Shown: piece after piece, positions 30,159 to 49,986 of the stretch
Position numbering within the stretch: position 1 is the stretch's first letter
Layout of the letters: every line of letters begins with the position of its first letter
Source of the DNA: Halichondria panicea
Lineage: Eukaryota > Porifera > Demospongiae > Suberitida > Halichondriidae
Length of the DNA: 64,000 nucleotides
Direction of reading: 5' to 3'
Assembly (NCBI RefSeq): GCF_963675165.1
Contig: NC_087381.1
Coordinates: forward strand, 620,001 to 684,000
Translations under genes and position numbers: made by a program
Notes under the pieces: model-generated
Seen by the model: only the letters and a program-made list of their open reading frames with translations
Told to the model about the DNA's origin: nothing
The model's database searches: none

Positions 30159-32469
30159 TTATCCCGGATATGGTGGAGGGGCTTCTCCGCCAGAAAAATA
30201 CAGTGCAGGGGGCGGTTTTGCAGTGGCTGGGGATTGCTGAGGGTAGGACGTGTCTGGAGGTTGCTGAGGGTAGGATGTGCGGTATGGGGAGGAGGCGTAT
30301 TGTCCAGTTGGTTGAGCCCCATGAACATTTTGAGGAGGGGCTTGATTCGAGTTTGAAGATCTTTGGTTCATGGAGTATGCTGTGTTATGTGTTGACATAG
30401 TGTGATCTAGAGAATTCCTAGGTGGGTCGCGATTCAGGCGATCCTGGCGATTTCCTACCAATAGGCCAATCACAACCGCGATAATGAACATAATGAGTAT
30501 AGGAATCGTGACTCCAATACTAATCCAGACTTCAGCTGATGTAGTTGATGAATTAAGTGGGTGCTGCATAATAAAAGTATGTTATACAGTGTATCAGTGT
30601 ATGCGAGATTTATATATATCTATTATACGTGATGTATATACTGTGGCCGAGAGGGTCACCCACCATCGCTATAATATATACAGCGTGTATTGCGCACACG
30701 TTACGTTAACTGGTTGCCACGTACACCATGACCAACATCACTTTAGTAACACGAAGCACACGGCGGCAGCGGCTTCATGTAACCAGTTCACAAAAGAGAC
30801 ATCAAAATGTTAGGCAGCAATCATATACATGCGGTTGACTCTTTTATCGCTATTATAGGTGGCAACTATTTTACAACCATGCAGGCGCAATGCATACACG
30901 TGGTAATGTGGTAGCGGTGGCAGGTGACCTTTGGCTATACCACAATAATCACTTACATGTCATTGCTGAACTAACAGGCTCAGCCATGCATGCATGCACA
31001 TTAATTATACTATTGACTAGCTCTTACATTCAGTACAGGTCAAGGCCACATCTTCTGAATGGTAGCAATCTTCAACTCTGGTAAGGTCAGCAGGACAATC
31101 AATGAGTCTGCTCTCAGTTCCTCGACAACGAAGCTCCATTAGCCATATCGGAATAGTCGATGAATTCGAAAGTTGGAAGAAACTATAGAAGGAATTACGT
31201 AATTATTAATGTGTTTGCTCATTAATTATTCATGAGCTCGATACGTGCATTATATATATAGAATGAGTGGAAGTCCAGCTGAAACGCAGTAGTCATATTT
31301 CACAGCTTGAATATTTTTACAAGCATACTTCGTTCTATTGGCTGAACCACATGAAGATAAAAAGGCTACTCTGAAAGCTGCAGGTACGGCTGTTTTTTTT
31401 TTATTTTTAATTTTTATAATAATTCAGCATAATAGCATAGGATATACACAATTAGCTAGTAGCTAGATGTAAAGTGCATCCTAAAGAATGTGTACAGTCT
31501 GAAATATTTAAACACACTGACAGTAACAATATCTTCTATGTTTTCTTTGGCTCTGAACGCCATTTTCAGCGTTTTGTGAGTTTCATGGGCTGGAAAGAAA
31601 ACTGCAAGAAGCATCACAAGAAGCATGTAAGAGCAAGAACACAGAGCTTATAATTATAGCTAGTTTTATTTGACTACTATAGTTTCTGCAGTTTCTAACT
31701 TGATGATTGCTCAGAGCGATATCGTATATATAACATTCAATTTTCAAGGCAAATAAATTTCAGGGAATAAAAATAAATTTTGGGGGTTGACTTTTTTACA
31801 GGAAACACTCCCACGTCACGCCTTCTATCCTTTGCACGTTATAGCAGATAGGGATTGCATGCACTAACCACAAGCCCCTCAAACAGTTTGTGCTATACAG
31901 TTACTACTGTTAAAGATGGTTAATAATTATAGCTTACACACTCACCCTAGCGCTCCAATAAATCCGAATCGACTGGCAATTGAGAACCCTAGTTGACGAC
32001 AAGCCACTCCGGCATCATCTCGACTGAGTCTGGTATCGCACACTGTCCCCCATTGTCCACTGTTATAGACCTCCAGTCTGCCATGGAGAGGAGCCTCCTG
32101 TTCGGCCTGAGTTGCCTACCAGCCTCAGGTCTCCACTTGATTGTCCTGTATAATCATATAATATATAATCATAATTATGTGTAGAGATAATTATAGTATA
32201 GTCTTAGTAGAAGTTTTAGGAAAATGAATTATTAAATCGCAATAAGAGTTCATTAGGAAGGGTACGATTATAACACAAACACTATAATATACTAGTTTAC
32301 ATGATTAATCAGACAACGCGATTCAAAGTATACTTTTATAGTATTAGAAGTACACGTACGTATAGCCTCGATGCCAGGCCGCTCTTAATTAAGATTAGTA
32401 TGAACTCACCTTAACAGCCCAAACCAGGCTCACGACAATAACTGACTTCCACAGCAAGCAATTCATCAT
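30159..32469 (-). pseudogene. g6: single-SRCR receptor, frameshifted
   Basis: Parts: 32410-32469 (signal), 31946-32145 (SRCR A), 31028-31182 (SRCR B), 30159-30535 or 30563 (TM and tail). The signal exon is 60 nt and ends in phase 0 (GTTAAG then GTGAGT), while the A exon needs phase 1. The A exon is 200 nt instead of 196, from a 4-nt insertion after the GGSS codons. Either lesion breaks the frame, and together they do not restore it because a stop intervenes. At the usual TM acceptor the phase is also wrong; an AG at 30536-30537 would fix it. The TATA position reads TGTAAAAAGG. The tail still ends PPPYPG. An assembly error in two places is the main alternative. Confidence 0.7.
31722..31900. 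mobile_element. decayed relative of the pogo-like transposon
   Basis: In the g6 SRCR intron, the left part (CGTATATA..AATTTTCAAGG) and right part (AAGCCCCTCAAACAGTTTGT, GCTATACAG) resemble the ends of the 20513-23523 element. An internal ACAGGAAACACT piece matches its subterminal sequence. No coding capacity. Confidence 0.5.
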
Positions 32470-32790
32470 TGGCAATGCTTCTTGCAATCTAAAGTAGCTA
32501 ATAATTATTTATGAAGGCACAACCTTTTTACACTCCTATATAGACATGGATGCAAGATGGGATGTAGGTATGAAGGTGGGTTCATCTGACCATTTCCTTA
32601 TATACAATCTACAACAGTACCAATGTACATCTAAACAAACCAAGGAGTGTCATTATGATGCATGATGACTGTGATCATGAGGTTGTGGTCCACACGTCAT
32701 TCACTCACATCGCTAATTATGACGGGTATGAATATCATTATAGAAGTCATTTTCTGTTCTGTTCATCAGTACACCAGCAGCAGAGCTATG

Positions 32791-32830
32791 CATGACTGTG
32801 CATGACTGTGCATGACTGTGCATGACTGTG
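32791..32830. repeat. 10-bp tandem repeat, four units
   Basis: CATGACTGTG is repeated four times perfectly upstream of the g6 signal exon. Confidence 0.9.
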
Positions 32831-33032
32831 CATGTTGCTTTTTATGTGCATTATAGCATTAGTGCTTTGCTATTATTCAGCAGTTACCAAATAACATTAT
32901 CAGAATTGAAAGGTGGATGAAAATTGAGCTATGAGAACGAGACATCAAGTACATGCAGATACTAATTTGCTATCACTTAGTCAATAATGTATCTTAAGAA
33001 CACTGATAGCTACTTGGTGGACAGACCCATGC

Positions 33033-33090
33033 TTAGCCCGGATATATATGGTAGAGGGGCCTGGTACTGGACGAACAATAGAGGGGGGGG
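33033..33090 (-). pseudogene. fossil end of a receptor tail exon
   Basis: TTAGCCCGGATAT then GGTAGAGGGGC matches the stop and PPPYPG codons of the family tails (compare TTAGCCCGGATATGGTGGAG at 10703), with a 4-bp insertion. It then decays into a G-run. It lies between g6 and g7 and belongs to neither. Confidence 0.6.
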
Positions 33091-33415
33091 GAATGTTACG
33101 CCCCTGCATTTCATACATGCTCAATTGATTAATCAACTGATGCATCATCCAGTGCACTAGCATTAAAACTGAAAACCTTTTTTAAAACTTATCAAGCTAG
33201 TTTTTTCAGATATAAAAAAGTACTTGAATGATGAATGATGAATATTATAGAACAAAGTGTGTGCAATATGCATGCGTAACTAACAGTGCAATGAAGCACA
33301 GTCACATGAATGTCATTGGCTGTAGGTCACATGATCGAAGGTACTGATACATACCTAAGAGCTACATTGTCTTGCAATCATGATGCGGTACAGTTAGCAA
33401 TATTGAGGTCGGGTC

Positions 33416-36395
33416 TCACTGGGGTAGGGGTGTGGTAAATATCTCAGCATAGGGCGGTGGGGCATCTTTTACGTGGGGCTGAGTTACCACTATTCCACTA
33501 GATGGATACGGGGCTGGGGGTTGCTGTCCAGTGGGATCCTTAGCAGGGGATTGCTGTCCAGTAGCGTAGGGGGCAAGGGGTTGCTGTCCAGTGGAGTCCT
33601 TAGCAAGGGGTTGCTGTCCAGTAGCGTAGGGGGAAGGGGGTTGCTGTCCAGTAGGATCCTTAGCAGGGGATTGCTGTCCAGTAGCGTAGGGAGCTGGGGG
33701 GTATGCAGGGTCGGCATATTGTCCAGTCGGGTAGGGAGGTACTGGTTGAGACCCATACGAATTCTGAGTGGGGGCAGCCTGGTTAGTCGGATATGGAGCA
33801 AAATTCGCTGGAGGATTTGCGGGATCTTGTTGAGGGTGGCCAGCCTGCGGTTGCACGGTTTGCATGGGGTAGGCATTAGCTTGGGAACGAACCACTTGAT
33901 TGGGAGGGGCTGGTTTAGATGCGGTCTTCTTCTTCTTGTAGCAGTAGCAACAACAACAACAACAACAACAACCGAAGATAAGGATCAGAGTAATGACAAA
34001 AACGATAGTCACAGCAACGACACCCGCCACTATACCACCACCTGGACTATCTATAGCGTGTGTGTGAGGAGGGGAAATAAATTAATAATTGCAATCGTAT
34101 ATACAGTATCATGTGAAAAAATCAACTTGGAATGAATGCAATTGAAGGAAGCTATAAATAAGGCTGCTGATGCCTCAGTGGCACACTAATAAGCTCCACT
34201 TATCAATTTTCCTATTATTAGTAGTACCACATGAAATTTCATGTATGCGTACTTGTACACATAATAATTTCATGTACTTATAAATAGGGTGAATATACAA
34301 ATATACGGTACGTGTTCCACTATGCTGTATAAAGGTGATGACTCACTGCTAGCCACGTCGATAGTGGAGCAAGACAGCTGTATGTCCTCATGGTGACCGC
34401 AGTCGTGCGTCCTGATACCACTGTGATTACAGAGGAGGAGAAAGTCATCGTCTGTTGTGCACTGAACATCGTCCAATTGAATTGGCAGGCTGCTCAATCT
34501 GCAGGGAAAAATACTAATCTTATTTCGGGCCATTGTATAATTTTAACCTCCCACCAGAGAAGGACCCCTATAGTATTGTATACTTTTGGTATTATCGATA
34601 TCCTCCAGCCTTTTATACTGTATAGAGGACAAACAGTATAGTTGCATGTTCCCTGCCAAAGTGTATTTATCCGAGTAACTATATATATATACCACTACTA
34701 AATTTAAATTTTTGTACTGTATACATAATTATTATAACTTACGGAAAATCTACATCACCAAAGCTGTTGGCTGAGAAATATCCCAGTTGACGACAAGCAA
34801 GGTCAGCTGACGTCTGCGTAAACAGGTCATCGCACACGGTCCCCCACTGACGCCTAGCGTACACCTCCAAAAGACCAGTAGACACGCCCGGACCCGTTGA
34901 TCCCAGCCCTCCAAGCCTTCCCCTGGACCTCAATCGCAGTGAACCCTCTACAGTAGGGAAAATCAATGACATATAGATTTGGCTACTTACTCTATAACGG
35001 TATAATTGTAGACACATTATTATAAGCTAGCTATACAACAAGTTTTATTCTGACCCACTACACAATCATTATGTAGATTTAGCGAGATGATTAAAAATGC
35101 AATCTCTACGGGTATACAATAAAGGTTCTCTAACTCAAATTGTGAATTCTTACCTTTCAAATTCAAGCTAACACTTATTAGCTATACCACAGTTCGCAAA
35201 GTTATATAAAACTTGTGAGTATTGTTTAAACATGCAGTGAATACTCAAAATTAAATGTACAAAGGCTGACAAGATTACACGCACCTCCACGACAGACCAG
35301 TGCCACGTCTTCACTATGGTCACAGTCATGGACACCAAATGGTCCAGAGGCACATTCCGCAATAGTCTGACTTGGTTCTAAACTACAGCGGATATTATCG
35401 ATCCAGATGGGGCCAGAACCTTGCTCAAAGCTGTGTGCGTGAATGGGAGTGTGGGTGGGAGTTAGTGAAAGGATTGTGGCTATTATTATGATGTAGAAAC
35501 CTGCTGTGGAGAGACTTTGGAGCCCATTAACCTGGCTGTACTATAGAGGGTGGCCTGCTAACACAGGTCCAAACACATGCTATGATGGAAGACTTTGGGG
35601 CCCATTAACCTGGCTGTATTATAGAGGGTGGCCTGCTTAACACAGGTCCAAACACATGCTATGGATACTTTGGGGCCCATTAACCTGGCTGTATTATAGA
35701 GGGTGTCCTGCTAACACAGGTCCAAACACATGCTATGGAGACTCTGAGGCCCATTAACCTGGCTGTATTATAGAGGGTGTCCTGCTGCTTGAGCCTCCCA
35801 CTCACTTCTATCTCAAAGGGGGGTTCAATTGAACCCAAAGAACCCCCTCTGGATCCGCCACTGACTACAATAGAGAAAATAGACATCGTATTATATAGCT
35901 CACCGAAGCCTCCCAACGTTGCCAGAATAAATATTGCCCAGAAGCCCAAGTTGTCTGCAAGCCGTCTCTGCTTCAGTTTGTCGGAATCCATCGTCACAGA
36001 CTGTCCCCCACTGGTTGTTGATATAGATCTCCAGTCGACCAGAGAACGGACGAGAGTCACCACCAGTGTTGAGTCGAATCTCACCCTCTATAGGCCCAAA
36101 CTGGGCACCTGAGAGTATACGTTTGTATGTAAGCAATTGCTATAATGCACAATGATACGAGCACTTGTAAGTTGTTTATATCTATATAATTATAGAGTTA
36201 TATATCGCTTAGGGAGCTACTAATTAGAAGGATGTTTAATTACAATAAGAGATGTGCACTCACACACATGTACTGTGTGCCCCCACACTCTTCACACACA
36301 CACACACTCTTCACACATGCACATGCACTCACACACATGCACTCACCCTCTTGGCTGTACTGTGTGCCCTCACACTCTTCACACAAACACACACA

Positions 36396-36448
<53 letters not shown>

Positions 36449-37865
36449 CCGCTTCGCTATACTGTGTGCCCCCACACAACACTGCCATGTTAAAGAAGAG
36501 TCTGCTGCGGCCAACGGTGTAGTCACAATCCAGTACTCTATTCTCAGACCCAGAACAAGAAATATTGTCAATCACATGAGTAGAGCTTGAATCAGAATTC
36601 GAATACCTGCATGTGTACATGCATGTATAGGTTCATGCTTTATAAAACATATATTTGGTTGCACAAAATTCGTCTCCATACTCCATTATCTTAAATTATG
36701 GGCCTTCGTGTAGCCAAAAGGGAAACTTTTGGGTAAAAATAATGATTAAGCCACCCCAGAGCTGATATGCTATATTTATAGAGTCAGTAATGAATTCTCA
36801 CCCCAAACTAAATGTACTGTCATTGTACACGCTAACGGGAAAGCCCAGCTGTCGACAAATAACGTCCGCAGTTTGACGCGTGCCTGTGATCACGGAGATG
36901 GTGTGCCACACGCCGTTTATATAGACCTCCACACGCCCACCCATTCCTCTAGTATGGCCATTGAGCCCAACCAGTCTCACATCTCCATGTTCCGGGTTTA
37001 CAGTAATTTGACCTGCATACATGTAGGTATTATGTTTATTGTGGGCACACTATACAAGCAGGCCGCCTTCTATAATACAGCCAAGTTAATGGGCCCCAAA
37101 GTCTCCATAGCATGTGTTTAGACCTGTGTTAGCAGGCCACCCTCTATAATACAGCCAGGTTAATGGGCCCCAAAGTTTCCATAACATGTACTTCAATTTT
37201 GCAGGCCATGCAACTCTTATTACAGCCACTTTTGGTCAGTCAAAGGGCGACCACTATCTTGCACTTTTAAAACCAGTCTTCCAACAGCTGATCTCGTGCA
37301 TAAATAGAGCAAAGAAAAATGGCAGTTGATAGCCAACAGAGGCCACATGCATGCAATAATCGTGAGATCATAGGTCGTTAGGTCTATGAGTTGGCCACTG
37401 TAATGATAATCATGAGGTATATCATTACGGTATTACATCACTGACAATGTTGCATACACATTCATTGGTTTTGTACAGCAATTAAGCTAGTATATTACCC
37501 ACAACATCAGTTCCTCTTAGGTATACGTATACATACACTTTGCCTTTAAACATGCCATGGCATATTGACTGCTATAATTATATGAAAATACCAGGACGAC
37601 AATTAATAGTACTGTAATAGTATGACATGCGGAGTCTGTCAGATCTCGCTAAATACTGTCTAATCGAGTTTCCTAGCAGAAAAAATCATGCACACAATCA
37701 ATCATACAGTATACAGAGTATGTAGAAACAGCATAATTTTAATTGGAATAAATTATTAAAACTCCTTGTAGAATAGGCACAAGAATATAATTTCACTAGC
37801 TCACCTCCAACAGCCCAAACCAGGCTCAGGACAGTAACTGTCTTCCACAGTAAGCAATTCATCAT
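33416..37865 (-). CDS. g7: divergent SRCR receptor, 3 SRCR domains, poly-Cys and repeat tail
   Basis: Exons: 37805-37865 (signal), 36802-37012 and 36449-36606 (SRCR1), 35904-36108 and 35285-35430 (SRCR2), 34743-34947 and 34347-34498 (SRCR3), 33416-34050 (TM and tail). The total is 1773 nt, 590 aa. SRCR2 and SRCR3 have six Cys. SRCR1 lacks the first Cys (Ser-Val replaces Cys-Asp-Asp) and the Cys of the usual EDC site, a known disulfide pair. After the helix come eight consecutive Cys, then YCYKKKK, a candidate palmitoylation cluster. The tail has three 20-residue repeats (PYATGQQxxAKDxTGQQPxA) and ends with PPPYAEIFTTPLPQ, so the PPxY is kept but is not terminal. The signal exon is family-standard. 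It is the most divergent gene and may have a distinct ligand. Confidence 0.85.
33508..33690. repeat. 60-bp coding minisatellite in the g7 tail, three units
   Basis: Each unit has two GGTTGCTGTCCAGT cores and encodes 20 residues in frame. Units differ by a few substitutions. Confidence 0.85.
35513..35790. repeat. ~77-bp minisatellite in a g7 intron, about 3.6 units
   Basis: Units carry CCCATTAACCTGGCTGTA and ACACAGGTCCAAACACATGC. Two inverted units lie in g7 intron 1 at about 37060-37190. A remnant with GGATCCGCCACTG follows at about 35850. Confidence 0.85.
36252..36448. repeat. CA-rich repeats with duplicated exon ends in g7
   Basis: A (CA)n tract at about 36395-36443 is preceded by two imperfect copies of the SRCR1 B-exon end with its donor (TACTGTGTGCCC at about 36271 and 36359, CACTCACCCTC at about 36341). 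On the minus strand the exon frame stays open through all copies to a stop near 36240. Confidence 0.7.
37060..37190. repeat. inverted copies of the g7 minisatellite
   Basis: Two units reading TACAGCCAGGTTAATGGGCC are the complement of the array at 35513-35790, in a different intron of the same gene. Confidence 0.8.
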
Positions 37866-37908
37866 TGGTAATGTTTCTTGTAATGCAAGTAATCAAATGA
37901 AGGCCCAC

Positions 37909-38462
37909 TTCTTATACACCTCTCATGCTCTGCATGAACCATAGATTATCTATGCATGTGCTTGTTTCCGGTATGAGGATATGCATAGTGCATGAGTTCA
38001 TTTGTGGCATAAATTAAAGGATGTGAGTTTAATTGAAGGATGTATAGACTATGAAGTAGTGCGTGGGAATATCCTGTGTGTATCTAGTGTTGGGCGTGGC
38101 TCGACCGTCTCCTGACGGGAGGTCAGGTTGCAAGCCTATCTGGGATTTGTTCTAGCGCCACTATAGTGGTGCCCTATCAGATTGCAGCATTTTTCACGTA
38201 TTTGGTTACACTTCCGTTTGCATCTAGTTGCGAAACCGCATGCAGTATGCTGTGGTTTATCACGTCATCATGTCGGTTAACACCCACTTGAGAAGAAGAA
38301 TATTCATGACAGTGTTACAATGCTGCAGAACAAATCCCAGATAGGCTTGCAACCCGACCTCCCGTCAGGGAGACGGTCGGGCCACGCCCAACTAGTGTGT
38401 ATCTATGAGATTGAACTTATTAGACTATTGTGTGTTGATGTTAGCCTTAGGTCACTATAACC
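37909..38462 (-). promoter_or_regulatory. g7 promoter: variant TATA box, upstream motif displaced by a MITE
   Basis: TGTATAAGAA is at about 37909-37917. TTAGGTCACTATAACC is at about 38447-38462. The 302-bp MITE at 38090-38391 lies between them. The rest of the upstream block is only weakly like the other genes. Confidence 0.6.
38090..38391. mobile_element. 302-bp MITE in the g7 promoter region
   Basis: About 65-bp inverted ends (TTGGGCGTGGC...GACGGGAGGTC... and complement, with AATCCCAGATAGGCTTGCAA) are flanked by CTAGTG at 38084-38089 and 38392-38397. No coding capacity. Confidence 0.8.
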
Positions 38463-38940
38463 TGTAAACCATCCTTGGCCTCGGGGCTTCGCCCTCGTCC
38501 CCTCGGAGGTTTATTGCCATAAATTCTTATGTACACAGACGATTACAATAGTTGCCCTTATTAGACGTGCAGTGTGATCACCCGTTAACTGCTATTGACT
38601 CAATATTGAGTCATAAACTTGTGCATGCCACTTGTGATAATAGTGTCAGTGTTATATTATGCTTGTAGCCAGCCAAGCAGAGCTTGTTATCGTTTAGGCA
38701 TTGGGTGTACATGAGTGGGTGTATGCACGTGAGGGCTTATCTTTTAAACGGTCGAAATATTTTACATAATAATTTATGCTATGAAGCAGAATCCCGATGG
38801 AACACATACAATTGCACAAGGGTAAAGTAAAACATCTGATTCTAGCTTTCCCTATAATTAAACATACGTCAATTTGTCTAAAGTTCAATACTACTTTCAG
38901 TTAATACTACTTGCATGCATGGTGGGCGGTACCCATATGC
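38463..38940. other. 3' flank of g8, shared with g11
   Basis: This region matches 59815-60300 downstream of g11 (TCGGAGGTTTA, GCCAGCCAAGCAGA, ACATACGTCAATTTGTCTAA) and not the 3' flanks of the other genes. This marks g8 and g11 as a sub-pair. No gene seen. Confidence 0.65.
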
Positions 38941-46860
<7,920 letters not shown>

Positions 46861-46905
46861 TATTGGCAATGTTTGTTGCAATTCAGTAATGAAAGCACAA
46901 TTTAA

Positions 46906-47007
46906 CTTTTATACACACACCTCAATAACAGTAACCATGCATGATGTCATGTGGGTAGTTCATGTGACTGCATTGTTAGTACTGAACTTGGATGTGGTCA
47001 CTAACCT
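46906..47007 (-). promoter_or_regulatory. g8 promoter: TATA box and half-conserved motif
   Basis: TGTATAAAAG is at 46906-46914. GTGGTCACTAACC is at about 46995-47007, lacking the left arm of the palindrome. Confidence 0.65.
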
Positions 47008-48286
47008 TTATCCTTGTATCATATGAACTCCTGCTTGGTGCATGCATGTATAATATATCATAGTGTGCATGAGATCATCCTTTAATATCCACATCCTGTT
47101 GGGTCATACCCGACACTATATTGTGCAATCCCTTCACGATTTCACCCTTTACTATGAATAATTCAAACAAACTGTGACTTATATAATTTGGTCTTGCTGC
47201 AAATAAATTAGATAAAGGCTATAGAGTAGACTACCGAATTTCGTCAGACGTCAATAAAATCGTCAGCTAAAAGTGCATATAATGCACAAACAAAAACGAG
47301 ATTGATTCTAACTAACTGCACACACAAATACGTGGCTATGGCTATGGGAGTCGGATTATTAACCAGCGATAATTTGGATGGGCAAGTCGCTTCCAGTCGG
47401 AACTGTGAACACTAGAAAAAACACATTAGGTGTGATTATGTGAAGGTGGTCCCACACCTCTTAAGTAGTGGCCCACTCTATTATACTGCACATGCATGTG
47501 CATTGAGTGAGCTATATAGATCTTATATATACATGCAGGGCCTCTGAAGAGATGTATACTTTTACAGCATATCTTAATCTTGCAGTGTTGTGTTTGTCCT
47601 TACTTGTATAATTATAGCTGCAATAACATTAATTATTGAATCTACATTGAAAATAGGAAGAAAAATTAATCAAATTAATTGTTATACAAGATTAGTTTCT
47701 ATCAGCTATAGGCTCAATTTTATGTGAGAGATGGCATGATAATAAATTAAGTGCGAATATAATTATTAACAGTATCGTATTTGTCATTCTGTGTCTCTAC
47801 AGGACAATCAAGTGGACAATGGGTTTAGCCTCTGACAAGTTGACTAGAGGTCTATTACAATGGACAATGGGAGACAGTGTGTGACGACAGCTTCAGTTAA
47901 TTGATGCAAGGGTGCAGCTGGCCTGGCCTGGCAGGCTACTATAGCAAACTTGTGTCCATGCACACTTGGAGAATCAAGTTTTCTTTTATGCCTATAATAA
48001 AAGACGAGTATATAACCGGCTTTACATACATAGAATATGAAACACTTCAAGAATATCCGCATGAACTATCTGATATAGGGTTTCTTAGTATACCAGTCCA
48101 ACTTGTGATAATTTCAGCCGAACCATGGATTATAATAGACCATACATGCATGGTCTAAGGCCGAAAATAATTATGACCTCTATAGATCTACCTGTATTGT
48201 GCATTCATAAGTGTTTATTTATCATTCACAAAATAACATTATTTCAGAATTGAAGGAGAGATTAAAATTGAGATATAAAAATTGAG
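47008..48286. other. intergenic region g8/g9
   Basis: Apart from the inverted SRCR fossil at 47803-47930 no gene is seen. At about 48117-48160 ACCATGGATTATAATAGACC and CATGCATGGTCTAAGG resemble the shared 3' flank and form an imperfect palindrome. Confidence 0.55.
47803..47930 (+). pseudogene. inverted fossil SRCR A exon
   Basis: After a preserved acceptor (CTCTACAG) comes GACAATCAAGTGGA, the standard A-exon start. A damaged middle with stops follows, then GGTCTATTACAATGGACAAT and GTGTGTGACGACAGCTTCAG, the Trp-Gly-Thr-Val-Cys-Asp-Asp-Ser-Phe region. It is on the plus strand, opposite to all live genes. Confidence 0.85.
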
Positions 48287-49030
48287 CTATGCATGAGACA
48301 TCAAGTATACAGCAGATACTAATTTGCTATCACCCTCAGTTAATTTTCTTATTGGTGGGCATGCAGTATCCATAGTTATCCCGGATATGGTGGAGGGGCT
48401 TCTCTGCCAGAAAAATATAGTGCAGGGGGTGGTTTTGCGTGGGATAAGGGGCTGGGGGTTGCTGAGGGTAGGACGTGTGGTACGAGGGGGTGGCATATTG
48501 TCCAGTCGGGTAGGCAGCTGCTGGTTGAGGTCCATGAACATTTGGAGGGGGAGGTTGATTAGAGTTTGATTCATGGAGTAGGCTGTATTTTGTGTATTTG
48601 TGACGGTCGTTGTAGCTGTCGAGGTAGTGTTAGTGTTTAGATTCCTGGGTGGGGGGTGAGCCAGGCGACGTTTTCTTGTGATACTACAGAACAAAACGAT
48701 AATCACAATGACAAAGATGATGAAAACAGGAACAGACACTCCAACACCGATAGATACGCTGGATACCGATGCTGCATAAAAATAAAGTATGTCAGTGTCG
48801 ATAAATATGCATGTGGTCTGTATAATTATTTTATTGATTTATGTATGGTGGCCGAGAGGGTCACCTGTCATTGCTGCACGCGTTACAATACATGATTACC
48901 ACGTGGCAGCTGCTGTTCGGTAGTTATGGCCATTGCGCTTTGTATAAATAATTAGAGATGCGGAAAAACAATTTAGCTTCATGACTGGAACTTGATCTGA
49001 GAGAGCTCTATTATATAACAGAACTCCAGA

Positions 49031-49188
49031 CAGTGGCGCAGGAAGGGGGGGGGCTCTAGGGGCTGGAGCCCCCCCCATCTTTCTAGGCTATATTTAGTAG
49101 AGATGACTTATCAAGCTGCAGCTGTACTTGTTTTCCATTCAAAATATAGAGCCCCCCCCCCATTGAGGAATTGCTTCCTACGCCACTG
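49031..49188. mobile_element. MITE with CAGTGGCGCAGGAAG termini, 5-bp TSD
   Basis: The ends are CAGTGGCGCAGGAAG and CTTCCTACGCCACTG, with C/G runs inside. CCAGA is duplicated on both sides. It lies in the last intron of g9. Confidence 0.75.
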
Positions 49189-49506
49189 CCAGATAGAGTA
49201 TCTATATAGCTATATACATAGATGCTTACATTGTATATGTGAATGTTTAGGTGAGCATGGCCACAGATCAATATATATACCACTTGATTGTCAACACAAA
49301 GTGCAGCTACAAGACAATGCAGTGTGTGGCTGTAACCACTTCACGAAAATTACATTTGTTAGGCAGCAACCGCAATACGGTTGAATGTTTTACCGCTTCA
49401 GGAGGTAAGCATTTTACAACCACGCGGGAGTAAATGCACGAGTGGCGTGGGCTACTATATGTCATTGCATTGAATTCCGAGCTAAAAGACCTTATATAGC
49501 CATATA

Positions 49507-49924
49507 CAGTAGACTCTCGCTGTTCCAGCTCTCTGAAGTACGGCCACCTCAATATACCGGCTATTTGGCTTGGCACGGAATGCTAGCTATATGTTTACTG
49601 CACAAAACTCACCCTGAAGTACGGCCACTCGCTATTCCGTTTACCGGCCAGTGCTGGCTGTCCCAAACAAGGTTTTCAATGTAATTTTATACGTATATTA
49701 CGGCCGGATATGACGTTTTGGGTGTGGTTTAGCAAATAAAATTGGATTACACTTAAATAGAGTTCATTATCCTACATTATCCTCGAGACAAGAACCGCAA
49801 AAGTAGTCATTAGATTCGAGGTAAGGTCGTTTTAAGCCGCGGCTATTTCCTGAGCTACAGCCACCTCGCTATTCCGGCCAAGCTGCATGGTCCCAAGGGT
49901 GACCGGATTAACGAGAGTCTACTG
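49507..49924. mobile_element. Tc1/mariner-like MITE, second copy
   Basis: Same family as 5695-6122 (CAGTAGACTCTC ends, TA flanks), 418 bp, in the g9 intron. Confidence 0.8.
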
Positions 49925-49986
49925 TATACACTAATTGATACTACTGTTGACTTACTTCCAGTGCAGATCAAGGCAATATCTTCAAA

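Noticed and set aside
36232..36620. His/Thr- and Cys/Val-rich frames in several phases
   Set aside because: They are products of the CA microsatellite; only the B exon at 36449-36606 is supported.
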